In this document: in pieces, positions 1 to 11,749 of the stretch
Numbering within the stretch: the first letter of the stretch is position 1
Layout: every line of letters begins with the position of its first letter
Assembly: GCA_030549495.1 (NCBI GenBank)
Contig: JAUIRK010000819.1
Coordinates: forward strand, 114,501 to 178,500
DNA length: 64,000 bases
Source of the DNA: Nectonema munidae
Lineage: Eukaryota > Nematomorpha > Nectonematoida > Nectonematidae
Reading direction: 5' to 3'
Notes under the pieces: generated by a model
What the model was told of the DNA's origin: nothing
The model's input: the letters and a program-made list of their open reading frames with translations, nothing else
The model's database searches: none
Made by a program: the position numbers and the translations under genes

Positions 1-1689
1 GACTGGAGCAAAAGAGGCTCAAAAATGGCTTAACTAAATGTTAAAAATGCAAAAATGGCATAGAAAAACTTATATTTCACTTAATAGCTGACAAATAATT
101 GGGAAAAATGTGATAAACGCTCTAATCTTTCAAAATAATTAACCAGTTTAATTATTTTTACATTTTGAAAAAAGTTTGGGTAAAAAATCACGCCCCAAAA
201 AAATAACCTACTATTCCAGGCATTTAAAAAAGCAGAAAATATCTGAAGAGAATTTACAAGAAAATGAAAACAAAAGGCATTTAATAAAGTTTTGACAAAA
301 AAATTCTAAATACGTTGCAAAAATAGGTTATGAGAAAATTGGCCATAACTTCACATTTTAAAATTTCTTAAAATAAAATAGAAACATACGAGAAAAATTT
401 AGATACTAATAAACAGGAAAACTTTTTCAAATGAAATTAGTAACGAAAACTTTTAATAAAAAGCAAAAAAAGTTTTCTGGATCCCAAAACTAATTGAAAA
501 AGCGTTTTTTCTACCCCCAAAACCTTAAGGGGTGAACATTTTATTTTAGAAAAAATTGTCTTTTTATAACTCGCTCTAAAAACCTATTATTCAATCACAT
601 ATAGGAATATATCACTTTTCTACAGGAGGTCAGCACAAATCACTACTTGATGGTAAAAAGACGTTATTTAATTAAAACTTATTTGGAATTTCAATTGGTT
701 AAAACACAAGAGTATATTTAATAAAAACGTGCAATATCATCTTTGAAAACATTTTTGGTCTCCTATTACTTCAAACTTAAAAAGGTATCGTTAAGATATA
801 GATATCTCCAGCTGATAAAAATTTTGGTGATAATAACTTTAATATTTTTTTTTAATTTTTCTGAGATGCAGAAGATTTTATATTAGATGTTTCCTCGAGT
901 TCGTCAAAAAAATCAAAACATGGCAAGTTTTAAGGTCTTGCCAGACCACTGATAATTAATTTATGGATGAGGGAGCGGGTTGTGTAATAAGGGTGGAAAA
1001 ATAAATGAGGTTACAGAATGTAATAGAAAGTTTAGCAAAAAAAACAAGTATTTTCAAATGCAAAATTAATAGATAAATTTGCCGAATATTTTTTGTTTAC
1101 TAAAAGTTGCTACGGTGCATCATATGTTAGACGCTGTAATCACAATTATCAAATACCGCAGATCTCAGTATCAAACTCAGCAGACTGAGTATCAAATCTC
1201 AGTTTTTTTCCTTTTTGTGAACAATTTTCCTTTGCAATAAATTTTTTTCTCTCTCTCTCATTATGTTGTTATGTCTATAAAGGCTACATAATTTTTTTTA
1301 CGAAAATGATGCTAAAGAAGAAAACCATTTTTTAACAAAAAATTATTTTAATACAATAAGGACTTTTTTTTAGAGCATTTTGATTTAAGGCACTATCGTA
1401 GTGGTTGTCAGTATTAATTGATCTTGCAAATGTTCATCTGTTGATTGATTTCGATGTGAATTTTAAATTTGTGTCAAGTAAGAAAATGTTGATTCACAAA
1501 AATAATTAAAAAAATATTTATTGAGCCTAACTTTTGTAACGTATACAATAACTTTTTCAAATTCCGCATTTATAATCTTTAACCTTATTAGTGTTGGGCA
1601 AAATTTGTCCGCTCAAGTGATGGGGGAGGGGGTGGGTAAAGTGGCACCCCCCTATTTTTCTCAGAATAAAAAATTGTAATCTTATATAT
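1..1689. other. AT-rich stretch with no gene seen
   Basis: No open frame with protein-like composition, no splice-flanked exon and no recognisable transposon motif was found on either strand. The stretch is A/T homopolymer-rich. Around 1,160-1,205 a short phrase (cagtatcaaactcag / gagtatcaaatctcag) is repeated twice. Confidence 0.6.
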
Positions 1690-2345
1690 ATATTTCAACT
1701 ATGGTGAATTCAGTGGAGATTTCCATTTTTTATCAAAATCAATCAAACCTCTCAAAAAATTGATTTATATTTGACAGTTCATCTCAAAAAGAAACTTTTT
1801 ATCTAAATAATTATATAAAGTTTTTTTCATATATATACCCATTTTCAAGCATGCCGAATTCAGTGGTGATATTCATTTTTTTATGAAAATCAATCAAACC
1901 TGTTAAAAAATTGATTTAAATGTTACAGATCTCTCAAAAATAATTATATAAAGTTTTTACACATATATACCTATTTTCAAGCATGCTGAATTCAGTCGTG
2001 TTATTCATTTTTTTTATGAAAATCAATCAAAATATTGATTTATCTCAAAAAGAAACATTTTATCCGAATAATCATATAAAAAATTTTACACACATATACC
2101 CATTTTCAAGTACACAGTGTTTAGTGGTGATATTCCTTTTTTTATATAAAAATCAGTCAAACCTGACAAAAAATAATTTAAATATGACAGCCCATGTCAA
2201 AATTAAAAATATTTTCTTATAAAAAGTTTTTTATACATTTCAAGTATGTAGAATTTAATGGGAATGTTCATTTTTTTATGAAATCGATAAAACCTCTCAA
2301 AAAATCAATTAAACCTGTAAATCAATGTCAAAATATTAAACTTTA
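1690..2345. repeat. Degenerate minisatellite, about five units of 130-150 bp
   Basis: A phrase of the form 'gaattcagtggtgat' followed by 'atgaaaatcaatcaaacc' recurs near 1,706, 1,857, 1,987, about 2,118 and 2,252, with 'tatacccattttcaagca' just upstream of several units. Unit length drifts between about 130 and 150 bp and the units are strongly diverged, so this is an old array. Short open frames in it are by-products of the repeat. Confidence 0.75.
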
Positions 2346-2374
2346 AAATAAATTCTACTTGAAGTATATATATA

Positions 2375-2665
2375 TGTACTAGCCGGTCCCGTGGTCGTTT
2401 CTCGCTTCGCTCGAAACAGAATCGTTGGTACAGTGTTTGTTCTCCAAACATAGGATTCTTGGTAGTGTGTCTTTTTTATATGGTCTGATGAGTTACTAAT
2501 GGTGTGGTGGTGAGTTATTTGTTTTTAGCATAGTTGTACCTTTTCTGTGTATTTTTCTTCATTACACCATATAAAAATACATATAAAACATATATATAAA
2601 TAAATTCAACCAATCAGAATGCTTCTAGCGACACATAGACCCTAGCCTATTATTATATAAGATAA
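2375..2665. repeat. Possible non-autonomous repeat with a small hairpin
   Basis: A patch of higher GC than its surroundings begins at 'actagccggtcccgtgg', contains a small hairpin ('gtttc' ... 'gaaac' around 'tcgcttcgctc') and ends near 'ctagcctattattatataag'. The 'ctagc' motif near both ends and the abrupt composition change suggest a small inserted element. I cannot assign a family. Confidence 0.25.
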
Positions 2666-2790
2666 TGTATATATATAAAAAAAATTTTATTTTTACTTTT
2701 TACGATTAATATTATTATCATCAATATACGTAATATGGGTAGACTTTAAAAATTGGAATATGGGTATGTAAATTGGGAAAATAAGTTTTT

Positions 2791-3060
2791 TCACGGAATA
2801 TTAGAGGATTCAGGCAGTAAATTATCGATAGGAATATTGGGAACTGAGTGTGAGATGAAAGGATCCATGGAATCACCTTCATTTTGCTTATCTGAAGAAA
2901 TTTCAGGAAGTGAATGTAATTGCGGAATGTGGTTCGGAGATTGAAGGATGAGATCCGAGGGCAGTGCCGAAGCTTGCTCACGCGAAGAAATGAAATTTAC
3001 ATTATTGAGCTTCTTAATCACCTCTTCACGCTTCTTTAATTTGACATAAAGATCTTTCAG
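2791..3060 (-). CDS. Terminal exon of the coiled-coil gene
   Basis: A 270-nt exon (89 codons plus stop) follows the acceptor at 3,062-3,061. It begins LKDLYVKLKKREEVIKKLNN and ends at the stop at 2,793-2,791. It is clearly richer in GC than its flanks. The frame runs upstream of the first methionine straight to the acceptor, which favours an exon over a free-standing ORF. Confidence 0.65.
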   Translation of the reverse strand: MKDLYVKLKKREEVIKKLNNVNFISSREQASALPSDLILQSPNHIPQLHSLPEISSDKQNEGDSMDPFISHSVPNIPIDNLLPESSNIP

Positions 3061-4705
3061 CTAAAATGGCACACAACTAAAAGTTTATATCAGTGGAAGT
3101 TTACTCCTAATCTAATAATAAATGCTTTAAAATAATTATAAAGATCTACGAGAACTGAATTCCTCTTGCGAAAATTTTAGAGCTTTTGAACAGAGGGGAG
3201 GGCCTTAAATACCCGGGACAACAAAGCGCCAGATTCTAAAAGCTTTTTAAATCGTTTATTATACACTTTATAATTAATTTTTTTAAGGAAGAATCATTTA
3301 GTTAGATTCTAGAGTTAAAAAAAGAGGCAGACAATGTTGGAAAGAGATAACGACATTTTGATAAATGGTGAATGGGTGCATGGGACAAAAACATATGTGA
3401 AAAAGAATTTTGGGTAGAATTTTTTAATGATTTAAACATATTTTTTTTTCAAAATTTATTTAAAAATATGTAATAAAATGTAATCTTTAAAAAAAATTTT
3501 AATTACAAAACTGTCCTTTTAAAAATAATTACAAGCTCAAAATTTACTATACACGTAAAGCAATAAATATAATTAATTTAAAAATAATTTTATTCTTCGA
3601 GAATTAAAATACATCAACTCAACTACGAAAAAGTAAAGACTGGATAAAAAAGAAAGCCACTTTAGTTGAAACACTTTTAAATATCGTGGAGTATGGATAT
3701 CCCTAATTTTTCAATCGATCACTTTTTTGACATCAATGATAGTAAACTAAGGGTTAAATTCATTCATTCCATAGAACGTGTCACGCTATGTAACATATTT
3801 CTGACGCCTCACGCAGTAACAAACATCATATCGACTCGTTTACTAATGCTAAAACTAGAATTAAGCGTTAAAAGGATTCTTTTCATTGAAAACTTCAATA
3901 TTTGCCCTCGCTTGTTCCCAAATAGTTCAAGGTTGGGTACTGCGGGCGTCTAAATTTGTAGGTGTCTGTACTGGTTCTCTTAGCGATGCAAAAAATTTTT
4001 TTGGTCTATCCTAACCCGAATAAAATTTAAATTTTTCACCCGTGTTCGATCCGTTAATTGGGATCACCAGTGTCCGAAATAATAGACAGGAATTTTGCAG
4101 ACCTCTAGGCAGGGTTAAAATGCCTTGAAATCGTCTCACAAAAGGAAAGGAAAGCGTTGTATTTGTCTCCTACAAAGCAAAATAATATTGATGGTGTCAA
4201 AGGCAGTTTTTGAGTATAAAATATCATATAAATTTTTCTACTTCCTAGATTAAGCAACACCATTTATAAATAGAGAAAATAATGCGTTTTAATCTACGCT
4301 ATTTTGTGGTATGTTAAAATTTATTTAACTCTTTGAGGAAGAGGGAGACACCCGTGTCCCAAGAAATGAAAACCGTCTTATTTAAATATATATATAAGAA
4401 ATTCGTTTGAAGAAAGAAGACCATTTTAGACGCGAAAATTAGGTCTTCAAGGGGTTAAAAACAAATCAAGAGTGGAGTAGAGAAGATAGACATTTATCAA
4501 CTTTGATGGAAAAATTGCAATGGAATTGTGGTACTAATATCAATTTTTGCTATAAATACATGAAAACTAAACATATACTTGTTGTTCTAATTTTTCTTGG
4601 CTTTCATCAAGACAGGAAAAACTTTCAATTTGTTCTTTGTACTGATTCAAATATTCCACCAAAGTTGAAACAGCTGTAGATAGGTTTTGAGGTGCCTTAT
4701 CCGCT
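2791..4705 (-). CDS. Coiled-coil protein gene, last two exons (5' part missing)
   Basis: Two minus-strand segments read as adjacent exons: 4,705-4,579 and 3,060-2,791. The upstream one ends at a gt donor in phase 0; the downstream one starts after a 'cattttag' acceptor in phase 0, so the frame is continuous. The product seen (131 residues) starts with a lysine/glutamate-rich helical stretch (EYLNQYKEQIESF, then LKDLYVKLKKREEVIKKL), predicted coiled coil across the splice junction, followed by a serine/proline-rich, probably disordered tail ending ...LLPESSNIP. The layout resembles small subunits of complexes such as Mediator, but I do not recognise the family and assign no function. The first exon(s) must lie upstream of 4,705 and were not found. 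A TTAA MITE (4,329-4,454) lies in the intron. Confidence 0.6.
4329..4454. mobile_element. piggyBac-type MITE flanked by TTAA
   Basis: TTAA at 4,325-4,328 and 4,455-4,458 brackets 126 bp. The left end reads ctctttgaggaag; the right end on the opposite strand reads ccccttgaagac, so the ends are imperfect inverted repeats. A subterminal palindrome GACACccGTGTC lies at 4,347-4,358. There is no coding capacity. It sits in the intron of the coiled-coil gene. Confidence 0.65.
4579..4705 (-). CDS. Penultimate exon of the coiled-coil gene
   Basis: A 127-nt exon between acceptor 'ttcttag' (AG at 4,707-4,706) and donor 'gtatat' (GT at 4,578-4,577). It starts in phase 2 and ends in phase 0, and encodes ADKAPQNLSTAVSTL... 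to ...DESQEKLEQQ. Acidic and glutamine-rich helical character agrees with the next exon. Confidence 0.55.
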
Positions 4706-5454
4706 CTAAGAATAAAATAAGTATATATTTCAAACCTACCAGGTGTGACTTGGGCTCTATATACTTATATATTTGCATGATGAAGAGAATTAATTTCTTC
4801 CGCTTTTAAATTGTACTCATAAATTCCGAAAATTAATGATTTGTAAATAATATTAATCTTATCAACTATCAAGTTAAATTAAAAAAAAAGAATCCATGAT
4901 GCGGATCACTGAAAATTAAGGAATCTTCTATATACTGCCTATAAGGTTTAAAAAACCAATTTTATATGAGAAATATATACACTCAAATATTTTTAATAAA
5001 AAATTGAAGCGTTTTACTTGTCAAGGATATTTTTAATAAGAGGAGAAACTTCAAATTTAGGAAAATTAGTCTCCATTATTTTAATGACTTATATTAAGAA
5101 ATTTTAAAAATAAAATTCTTTAGATATTTTTTATCTAAAATATCGTTCTTAAAGTTCAGTTAGATCTTAGGTAAAAAAATTATTTGAAGTACTAGATATT
5201 TTACTTAGAGAATTTTAGATAAAATGTCAGCCAATTTATAAACAAAGGGGTAAAGATAGGGAAAATAATTAAAAGTAAAGAGTTTGCTAAAGTAATTTAA
5301 AAAAACATAAATAATTTTCTAGTTAATTTTATATCATCTTGTTGAGTTTAGGATTAAGAATAATTTCTTGAAGATTTGAGCAGTGAATACTTTGTTGTCT
5401 TACAAAATCACAGTGAAATTTTAATTTATAAGTAGTACTGGCAATTAAAGTGGG

Positions 5455-5745
5455 ATAATCAAATTTCTTTTCTCATTTTTAGATAACTTTATTCTTCAAG
5501 TAAGATTTAATTAAGATAAAAATTCCTAAAAAGTTACACAATAGATTAGGAAAGAAGGTAAGTTTGTGTGTAAATTTTTGAATTTTTCCATTTTAATTCT
5601 TAAAAAGTTAGAAAAAATTCTTAATTGAATTAAACCTTTGTTTTTGGTAGTAATCCAATTTCTTTTTTCATTTTCAGATAACTTTTTGTTCAAGTAAGAA
5701 TTCAAGTTTGTGTGTAAAAGTTTTGTAATTTTCTGGTTTAACCAG
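5455..5745. repeat. Diverged direct duplication, about 180 bp apart
   Basis: 'aatttctttt(c/t)tcattt' followed by 'agataactt' and 'ttcaagtaag' occurs near 5,460 and again near 5,649; both copies are followed by 'aagtttgtgtgtaaa'. This is an old tandem duplication without coding signal. The flanking 4,900-5,450 and 5,745-6,070 hold nothing I can identify. Confidence 0.55.
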
Positions 5746-6069
5746 TCTTTTTCTAAGAAAGTGAGAAATTTAAATCTCTCTTATTAAAAATTCTCAGAAA
5801 GGGTTGGTTCTTCAAAAATTTCTTTTACAAAGATTGAAGGTAATGTGAGAAGTTTGATTAATATTAGATATTAACGTTTGAAAAATAAGTGGATTATTCA
5901 AGTCAATCAAATAATTTTATTCCATTATTTTGTATAGCAAATTATCTCTTTAATTAGAAATTTATAGTATGACTTTTATTTGAACCGCTTGAAAAAGTCC
6001 AATTCATCTAAGGAAACCTGAGATGAAGTTTATTCTTTATAGTTTATTAGATGTTTGAAAATCGATGAT

Positions 6070-6225
6070 AGTGTATTACCCCCGTGAATAGGGTTGGTTA
6101 GATGCTGGATTCGATAACTCAAGGTTTTGGGTTCAATCCCGCATCAAGCCTACTTTCCTCATAGTTCGATACAAGCGGCGCAATTGTGCCTTCTTGATGA
6201 AAACAACCCAGGTACCTTTACCTTT
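6070..6225 (+). mobile_element. tRNA-derived SINE, family 1 (sense copy)
   Basis: RNA polymerase III promoter boxes are visible: an A-box-like 'tggttagatgctgg' and a B-box-like 'gggttcaatccc', followed by a tRNA-unrelated body ('cgatacaagcggcgcaattg') and a 3' end near 'acctttacctttatt'. The same sequence, including body and tail, occurs inverted at 23,547-23,692, which shows a dispersed repeat rather than a tRNA gene. Short frames containing EKAQLRRLYRTMRK are by-products of the SINE. Confidence 0.8.
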
Positions 6226-6479
6226 ATTACATGGAAAACTTGATATTGTAAACACCTTTAATGAGAAATTCACAAACATTGAATACAAATCTAAGGTTTT
6301 GTTTGACCAATTCTTGCATTTAGGTGTTACTCGTTTTTCTTTGATATACAAATTTTCAAATTGTATTTCTCACATTCTGTGCTTAATTTACAACAAGTTT
6401 ATATTTTTACTATATAACAAATATACAACAATTTTTTGGAAATATTTTGCAGAACTGATTTTCAGCCATACATAACTAA

Positions 6480-7650
6480 TTCAATTGCCATTTACAGATA
6501 TTTTTAAACCATATTAGCCAAAATGTAGTACAAAAAATAAATAGGTATAGTCAATTTGGTATAAAAACAAATATTTTATTGAAAGAGATTATTTATTTTT
6601 TGAAAATATTTTTGAAGAGAGTACCTAGAAGTAAACCGCAAATTTGATTGAAACTTTTAGATATTTTAAAACCATAAATGCCAAACTTGAGTACAAAAAA
6701 GAAACCAGCATCTATAAAAACAGATATTTTATTTAAATTTCAAAAATATTTCTGTAGACATTAGACGTAAATTGAACATTTGATTCACACTTTCAGACAT
6801 TTTAAAACCTCTAAGTGCAACAAATGATTTCAGAAATAAAACTAGCATGGTTGATTTGGTATAAAAAGATATATTTCATGTAAAATTAAAGAGAATATTT
6901 TTGGAGATAGTTTTCAGACGTAAACCGCAAATTTAATTGACACTGACAGTAAGACCTCTAAATGTGAAAATTGAGTACAAAATTGAAACCAGCATGATCG
7001 ATTTGGTATAAAAACATATATTCCTTCTAAAATTTGAATAAATATCTTGCATGGTGGAATTGGTTTAAAGAAATATTTCAATATTCTTTTAAAGAAAATG
7101 TTAAAGAAATATTTCATGTAAAATTGGAGAGAATATTTTTGGAGAAATTGTTAAAGAAATATTTCATGTAAAATTGGAGAGAATATTTTTGGAGATAATT
7201 TTTAGAAGTAAAGTGCAAATTTTATTAATACTTATAGGTATTTTCACATCCTAAATATAAAAAATGAATCCAGAAATTAAACCAGAATGACCGATTTAGT
7301 ATAAAAACATATATTTTATGTAAATTTTGAAGGAATATTTTATTAGATATATTTTTCATTAATCAAAATTTTTATTGACATTTTCTAAAAATAAGCCATG
7401 ATTATTGAAAAAATTAAATATTAAAAGTGTTATCTTCAAAACTGTATATAATTATAAATTTTTAAGGTAGTATATAATATAACCCTTTAACTAGAGAGAA
7501 TGTCAAAATTTTACTTAAAATTTTAATTTTTGATTTTGATTGACAGTTTTTGAAATGAAAGGGTAATTTAACTACACTGAAAATGGTATCAAAAGATGGA
7601 GCTTGCGATTTTAGGAAAAGTCACGAAATTTGAAGGAATAAGATTAAGCC
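6480..7650 (-). repeat. Degenerate repeat block, homologous to 44,000-45,010
   Basis: Units of roughly 150-170 bp recur with 'accagcatgatcgatttgg', 'gtataaaaacatatatt' and 'cgtaaaccgcaaattt'. Read on the minus strand, 7,640-7,540 matches 44,000-44,090 almost phrase by phrase ('catcttttgata', 'aaaaactgtcaatcaaaatc'), and the match continues through the block. A recent perfect 50-bp tandem duplication lies at 7,100-7,199. On the minus strand it follows a piggyBac remnant (9,260-7,931); the partner block at 44 kb also follows a piggyBac remnant. Confidence 0.75.
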
Positions 7651-7930
7651 AATTTTGTCCAATTAATTTTTTAGTAAAGGGAATATATGGTTAATAGTTT
7701 CCTAGATATATAACTATATTTTAAATTTCAAAACCTCTCAAAAGTTGACATTTGTATTTTATACTAAAATCAAAAAACATAATTAAAAAGTTATGTTGCC
7801 ACAAATGTGTAAATATCATATATATATATTTACTATTTACAAAAATTTTAATATTTACAATATTTTTTATTTATTATTATAAATTTGAAATATTTTTTAA
7901 ATATAAGTTATTATAAAGATCAGCAATTAT

Positions 7931-9260
7931 TTAAAAAAAGCGAATTTGAAACAAAATAATAAAGATATTATTTTTCTTGCTTTGCATGAAAAGCGTTGAA
8001 ACAGTGCATATGAATATCGACATTACATTTTGTACACTTTTTGTTCGTGCCTTTTTTATAAAATACACAAATATTTTGAGTTGAAAGGTTACCAAAATTA
8101 TGTTTCTTTCCATCATCTTGAACATCGCAACTAATTTTACTTGTAAAAGGAGGAATAAAAACTTTAGTGTTTTAAGGTTTTGTAAAAGATAAACGTTGAC
8201 TACTTCTCGAATAAATCCAAGTTGATTCAAAGTTTTGAACTTTTTTTATAAAGGAACCAAGCGTTAGAAGCATGAAACTAAAATCGAAAGTAAGAACACC
8301 ACCACCATTTTTTCATACGTATGCACATTTAATATTGAGCTATGTTTTGCTTAGCTCTGTCTACCCCTCCCATTGTCCGATTATAGTATGATATGGCATT
8401 AGGTTGTTTTATAGATATTATTTGTTTTTTTGGATGACAACCATCTCTTTATATTTTCCAAAGGTTTTACGCCAAGACATGTGGACGCTAAATTGACCAC
8501 GTTATTATTTCTCCTAGTTATAATAATTATTTTTTGAGAGCTCATCATATCTGAAGTCGTAACTCCCCCTATCTTTTTGAGCATGTTATTTTGTTAAGTA
8601 TTGGACGATCACTTCTTATAACTCCTGTAGCATGAAATCCCTTTTGTAGAACTTCCAGTAAATGTAAGGAACAAAAATAATTATCCATTACAATATGATA
8701 GTTTGATAAAAGTTTAGCAAATTTCATAACTACACTTCCTCCTCTGAAAAGATTTTTATCTTCAACTTTACCCGCACAGAGTAAAATTGAAACAATGTAC
8801 ACATCTGAAGTTCTATTGTCCATGTTTTATATCAAAATTGTATGGGTTTACCTTTCATGAATTGCTTTGAAGGGTGTTTCTCATAATATTCTAACATAGA
8901 TTTGTCTATGCTAATACTTTTTACTTTGGGTATATATCTTGAAAATCTAACATTTATTTGTTCGTATAAGGATTATATTTTGTACAACCTATCACCTGAT
9001 GTCAATTTATGTTATCAGATAGATGAAAATAACAAAGTATTTTCTCACAACGATTACGACTAAATGCTTTTGATATAGCTATATTTTACATATCTTCTTT
9101 TTGTTTCCAGAACATTCTAGCTCTAGACACTGGATTATAACCACACATTATCTTAAATCGCTTCGAATTTCTGAATCATTACACAAGGCAACAAAATTTT
9201 TTTGCCAAGGTTTTTTTGCATAATTAAAACATATTTGTTATTCTGATTATAAAAAAGTAA
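7931..9260 (-). mobile_element. Degraded piggyBac transposase
   Basis: Minus-strand fragments in several frames show piggyBac hallmarks in order: SISIDKSMLEYYEKHPSKQF near 8,890, DNYFCSLHLLEVLQKGFHAT within the 8,823-8,569 frame (second catalytic Asp in DNYF), and a YYNRTMGGVDRAKQN block near 8,380 (third catalytic Asp). The N-terminal part before 8,950 is broken by several stops and the frame changes more than once, so it is inactive. No matching CCCT/TTAA ends were found. Its motifs differ from those of the elements at 24.4 and 42.9 kb, so it probably belongs to another piggyBac lineage. Confidence 0.8.
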
Positions 9261-9340
9261 CTCTTTTATCATCAATGGCTCTACTTTAAAAGTTCTAAAG
9301 TTTTTGCTGTAAGTAAACATTCATTTACACATTATATTTT

Positions 9341-11010
9341 TTATTTAAAAAAACATTTCAATTTTCTTTTTTTTCTGTGAAATTCTTTTGATTCTTCGCG
9401 CTGTAAACCCCAACAATAGTCCGCCATCATGTTTTTGTCCCACCTACCTTGATACCTTTCTTCAATTGTCTTCATTTCCTGATGAAACCTCTCACCTTGT
9501 TCTTCACCCATTTGTCCAAGATTTTCAGGAAATTTATCCAAGTGACTATGTAAATAGTGCATTTTAACACTCATATTCGCACCAAGCTTTCTGAAACTTA
9601 TTAACATTTTTTCCACAATCTCTGAATAATTTTCAGCTTTTTTGTTTCCTAGAAAGTTTTTGATAACTTCAACATAGCTTTGCCATGCATTCACTTCAAC
9701 TTTGTTCATAGATCTCACAAATGCATCATCTTTTACTAACTTTCTTATTTGCGGTCCATCAAAAACTCCTGCCAACAATTTTTCTATGCTAACACGGGGG
9801 TTTGAGTTAACTATGTACTTAAAGCATTCTCCTTCTGTATCCAATGATCTCACAAACTGCTTCATTAAACCCAACTTAATGTGGAGAGGAGGCAGTAGAA
9901 TCTTTTCTTTTTCAACGAGAGGCTTTCTTATTATGTTTTTGTTTCCATAATTGAGTGTTCTCAAAGAGGCCATTCTTTTTGTATCCAGTGATTTTTCCTA
10001 TCTCTACTATCCCAAAGACAGTAAAAGCAAGGAAATTTCGTGAAGCCAGATTGCTGTCCCAACACAAAATTTATAATTTTGAAGTCAACACATAAGTACC
10101 AGTTATGTTGATTGTAGTTGATGCAATTTAAAAAAAGCTGTACATTCTCATAATTTTCTTTCAATGTTGTTGAGTAACCCAGTGGAATTGAAGGAAATTT
10201 ATTCAAGTTATGTAGTAAAACACATTTCAAACTTCTGAGAGAACCATCAATGAAAAGTCTCCATTCTTCAGTTATGTATGTGGTATTGAGTGAAAGTAGA
10301 AGATCTTTGACATCGTTACAATAAACTAGTTTTTCATTCTCTGTAAAAAACTTTATCAGTGAGTTCTCTCTTGTTCTGTAAAAAGTTATTTTCGTGCTTT
10401 TTGTTAAACAATTCTTTTCTTTTAAGCGTGAAGCCAAGACTTCTGACTTTTCTTTACTTAGATTGAGATCTCTAATTAGATCACTCAGTTCTTCTTGATT
10501 AAACTTATTTTGATTTTTACATTCATCTAAATCATTTTCGCTAGTACTTTCTTCACTTGAAGTTTCTTCTTCCACTTCTACTTCATCATGCAAATTAAAG
10601 TTTTCAGGAACTTTTGGAATTGGTATTTCAATACCATGAGGAATGGGTTGTCTAGCAGACTCTAAGTTGGGATAAACAAATCGTTTTTTTTAAAATTTAT
10701 TCAACCCTTTGATGTCGATGCAACAAAAATAACAATCATTATGATGATTTTTTGGTTCCCTCCATATCATTGGAATACCAAAATTTAATTTTTCTTTCCT
10801 TCCCTTACTCCATTGTCTCAATTGTTCAACACAAGATTTGCATGTTTTATGCAGTGCCCAATATTTATCTTGATCCCTAAGTTTAACTCCAAAGTATGCA
10901 AAATATACTCTTTTTACGAAAAATGATATATTTTTTCTTTGATTAGGCAAGGTGTAACGTCCACAAATATAAGAAAAAATATCAGGAGAATTTTTACATT
11001 TTCTTGACAT
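9341..11010 (-). pseudogene. Uncharacterised multicopy gene family, copy A (near full length, interrupted)
   Basis: Three consecutive minus-strand frames (11,010-10,690; 10,593-9,961; 9,973-9,341) read as one protein of about 540-560 residues with about two frame changes, near 10,690 and 9,970. The N-terminal part holds cysteine pairs suggestive of zinc binding (FSYICG, C..C, CYFCC). An acidic linker (EVEEETSSEESTSENDLDEC) follows, then a core with WYLCVDFKI, GFTKFPCFYCLWDSRDR, PPLHIKLGLMKQF, SHLDKFPENLGQMGEEQGE and MMADYCWGL. From memory, this motif set occurs in many copies in arthropod and hydrozoan genomes as 'uncharacterized protein', which suggests a mobile or amplified family. I know of no assigned function. 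A second, more decayed copy lies immediately upstream in the same orientation. Confidence 0.65.
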
Positions 11011-11749
11011 CTTTCAAAATTTATATATTCTAAAATAAAAAACTTTTTAGTTTATCAAAATTATAGCAGAAAAGAAAAAATACCAATATTTAAAACAGAT
11101 TTTTTTTAAGAAATATGATTTATAAGAAATATGAAATTTTACCAACAAAAATTTGATATGGTTCTACAAAAATGACAATTGCTCTGAAACTAGAGCGAAT
11201 TGAATATAATAAACTTTATTTTTAAAATAAATAAATACAGAATAAAAATTATTTGTTAAAAAAATTCTGACAACTTTGAAAAATTTTTTGGCCTTGTATT
11301 GAAAGTGGCGTACTTTATATCTTTTTTAACGCATCCTAAGACGTTCTTTTAGAGTCTTGCTCTACACAAATCTCATTTCCACTACCACATACTTCTTTAC
11401 TACCATCGTCTTTAGTCATTACTATTTTTGGAGTAGCATTCAATTGATTGTGTGAAAGATTACACATTCCTGAATTAAAAATGTTTTTTTAATTTATTTT
11501 TGTTTCTCTACGGATTTTATATATTTTTTGTATGCTAAAAGCGAAAATGAAACCCGTTTTTTCTAATTAGCTCTTAATTATTGTCAATTTATTTTTTTGA
11601 AATTTACGGCTTTAATATTATTACCTATGGTACTAATACAAATCAAATGGGTAAACAAGATTTTTGAAAATAAAAACAATCAAAATGTTTCAGAATTCTA
11701 ATTTTATTCAAAAAATGATCTTTTTATTGGTTTTCTATTGTATTCGGAC

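Noticed and set aside
6070-6185. tRNA gene
   Set aside because: A and B boxes are present but no full cloverleaf forms, and the same sequence with a long unrelated body recurs inverted at 23.6 kb, which fits a SINE.
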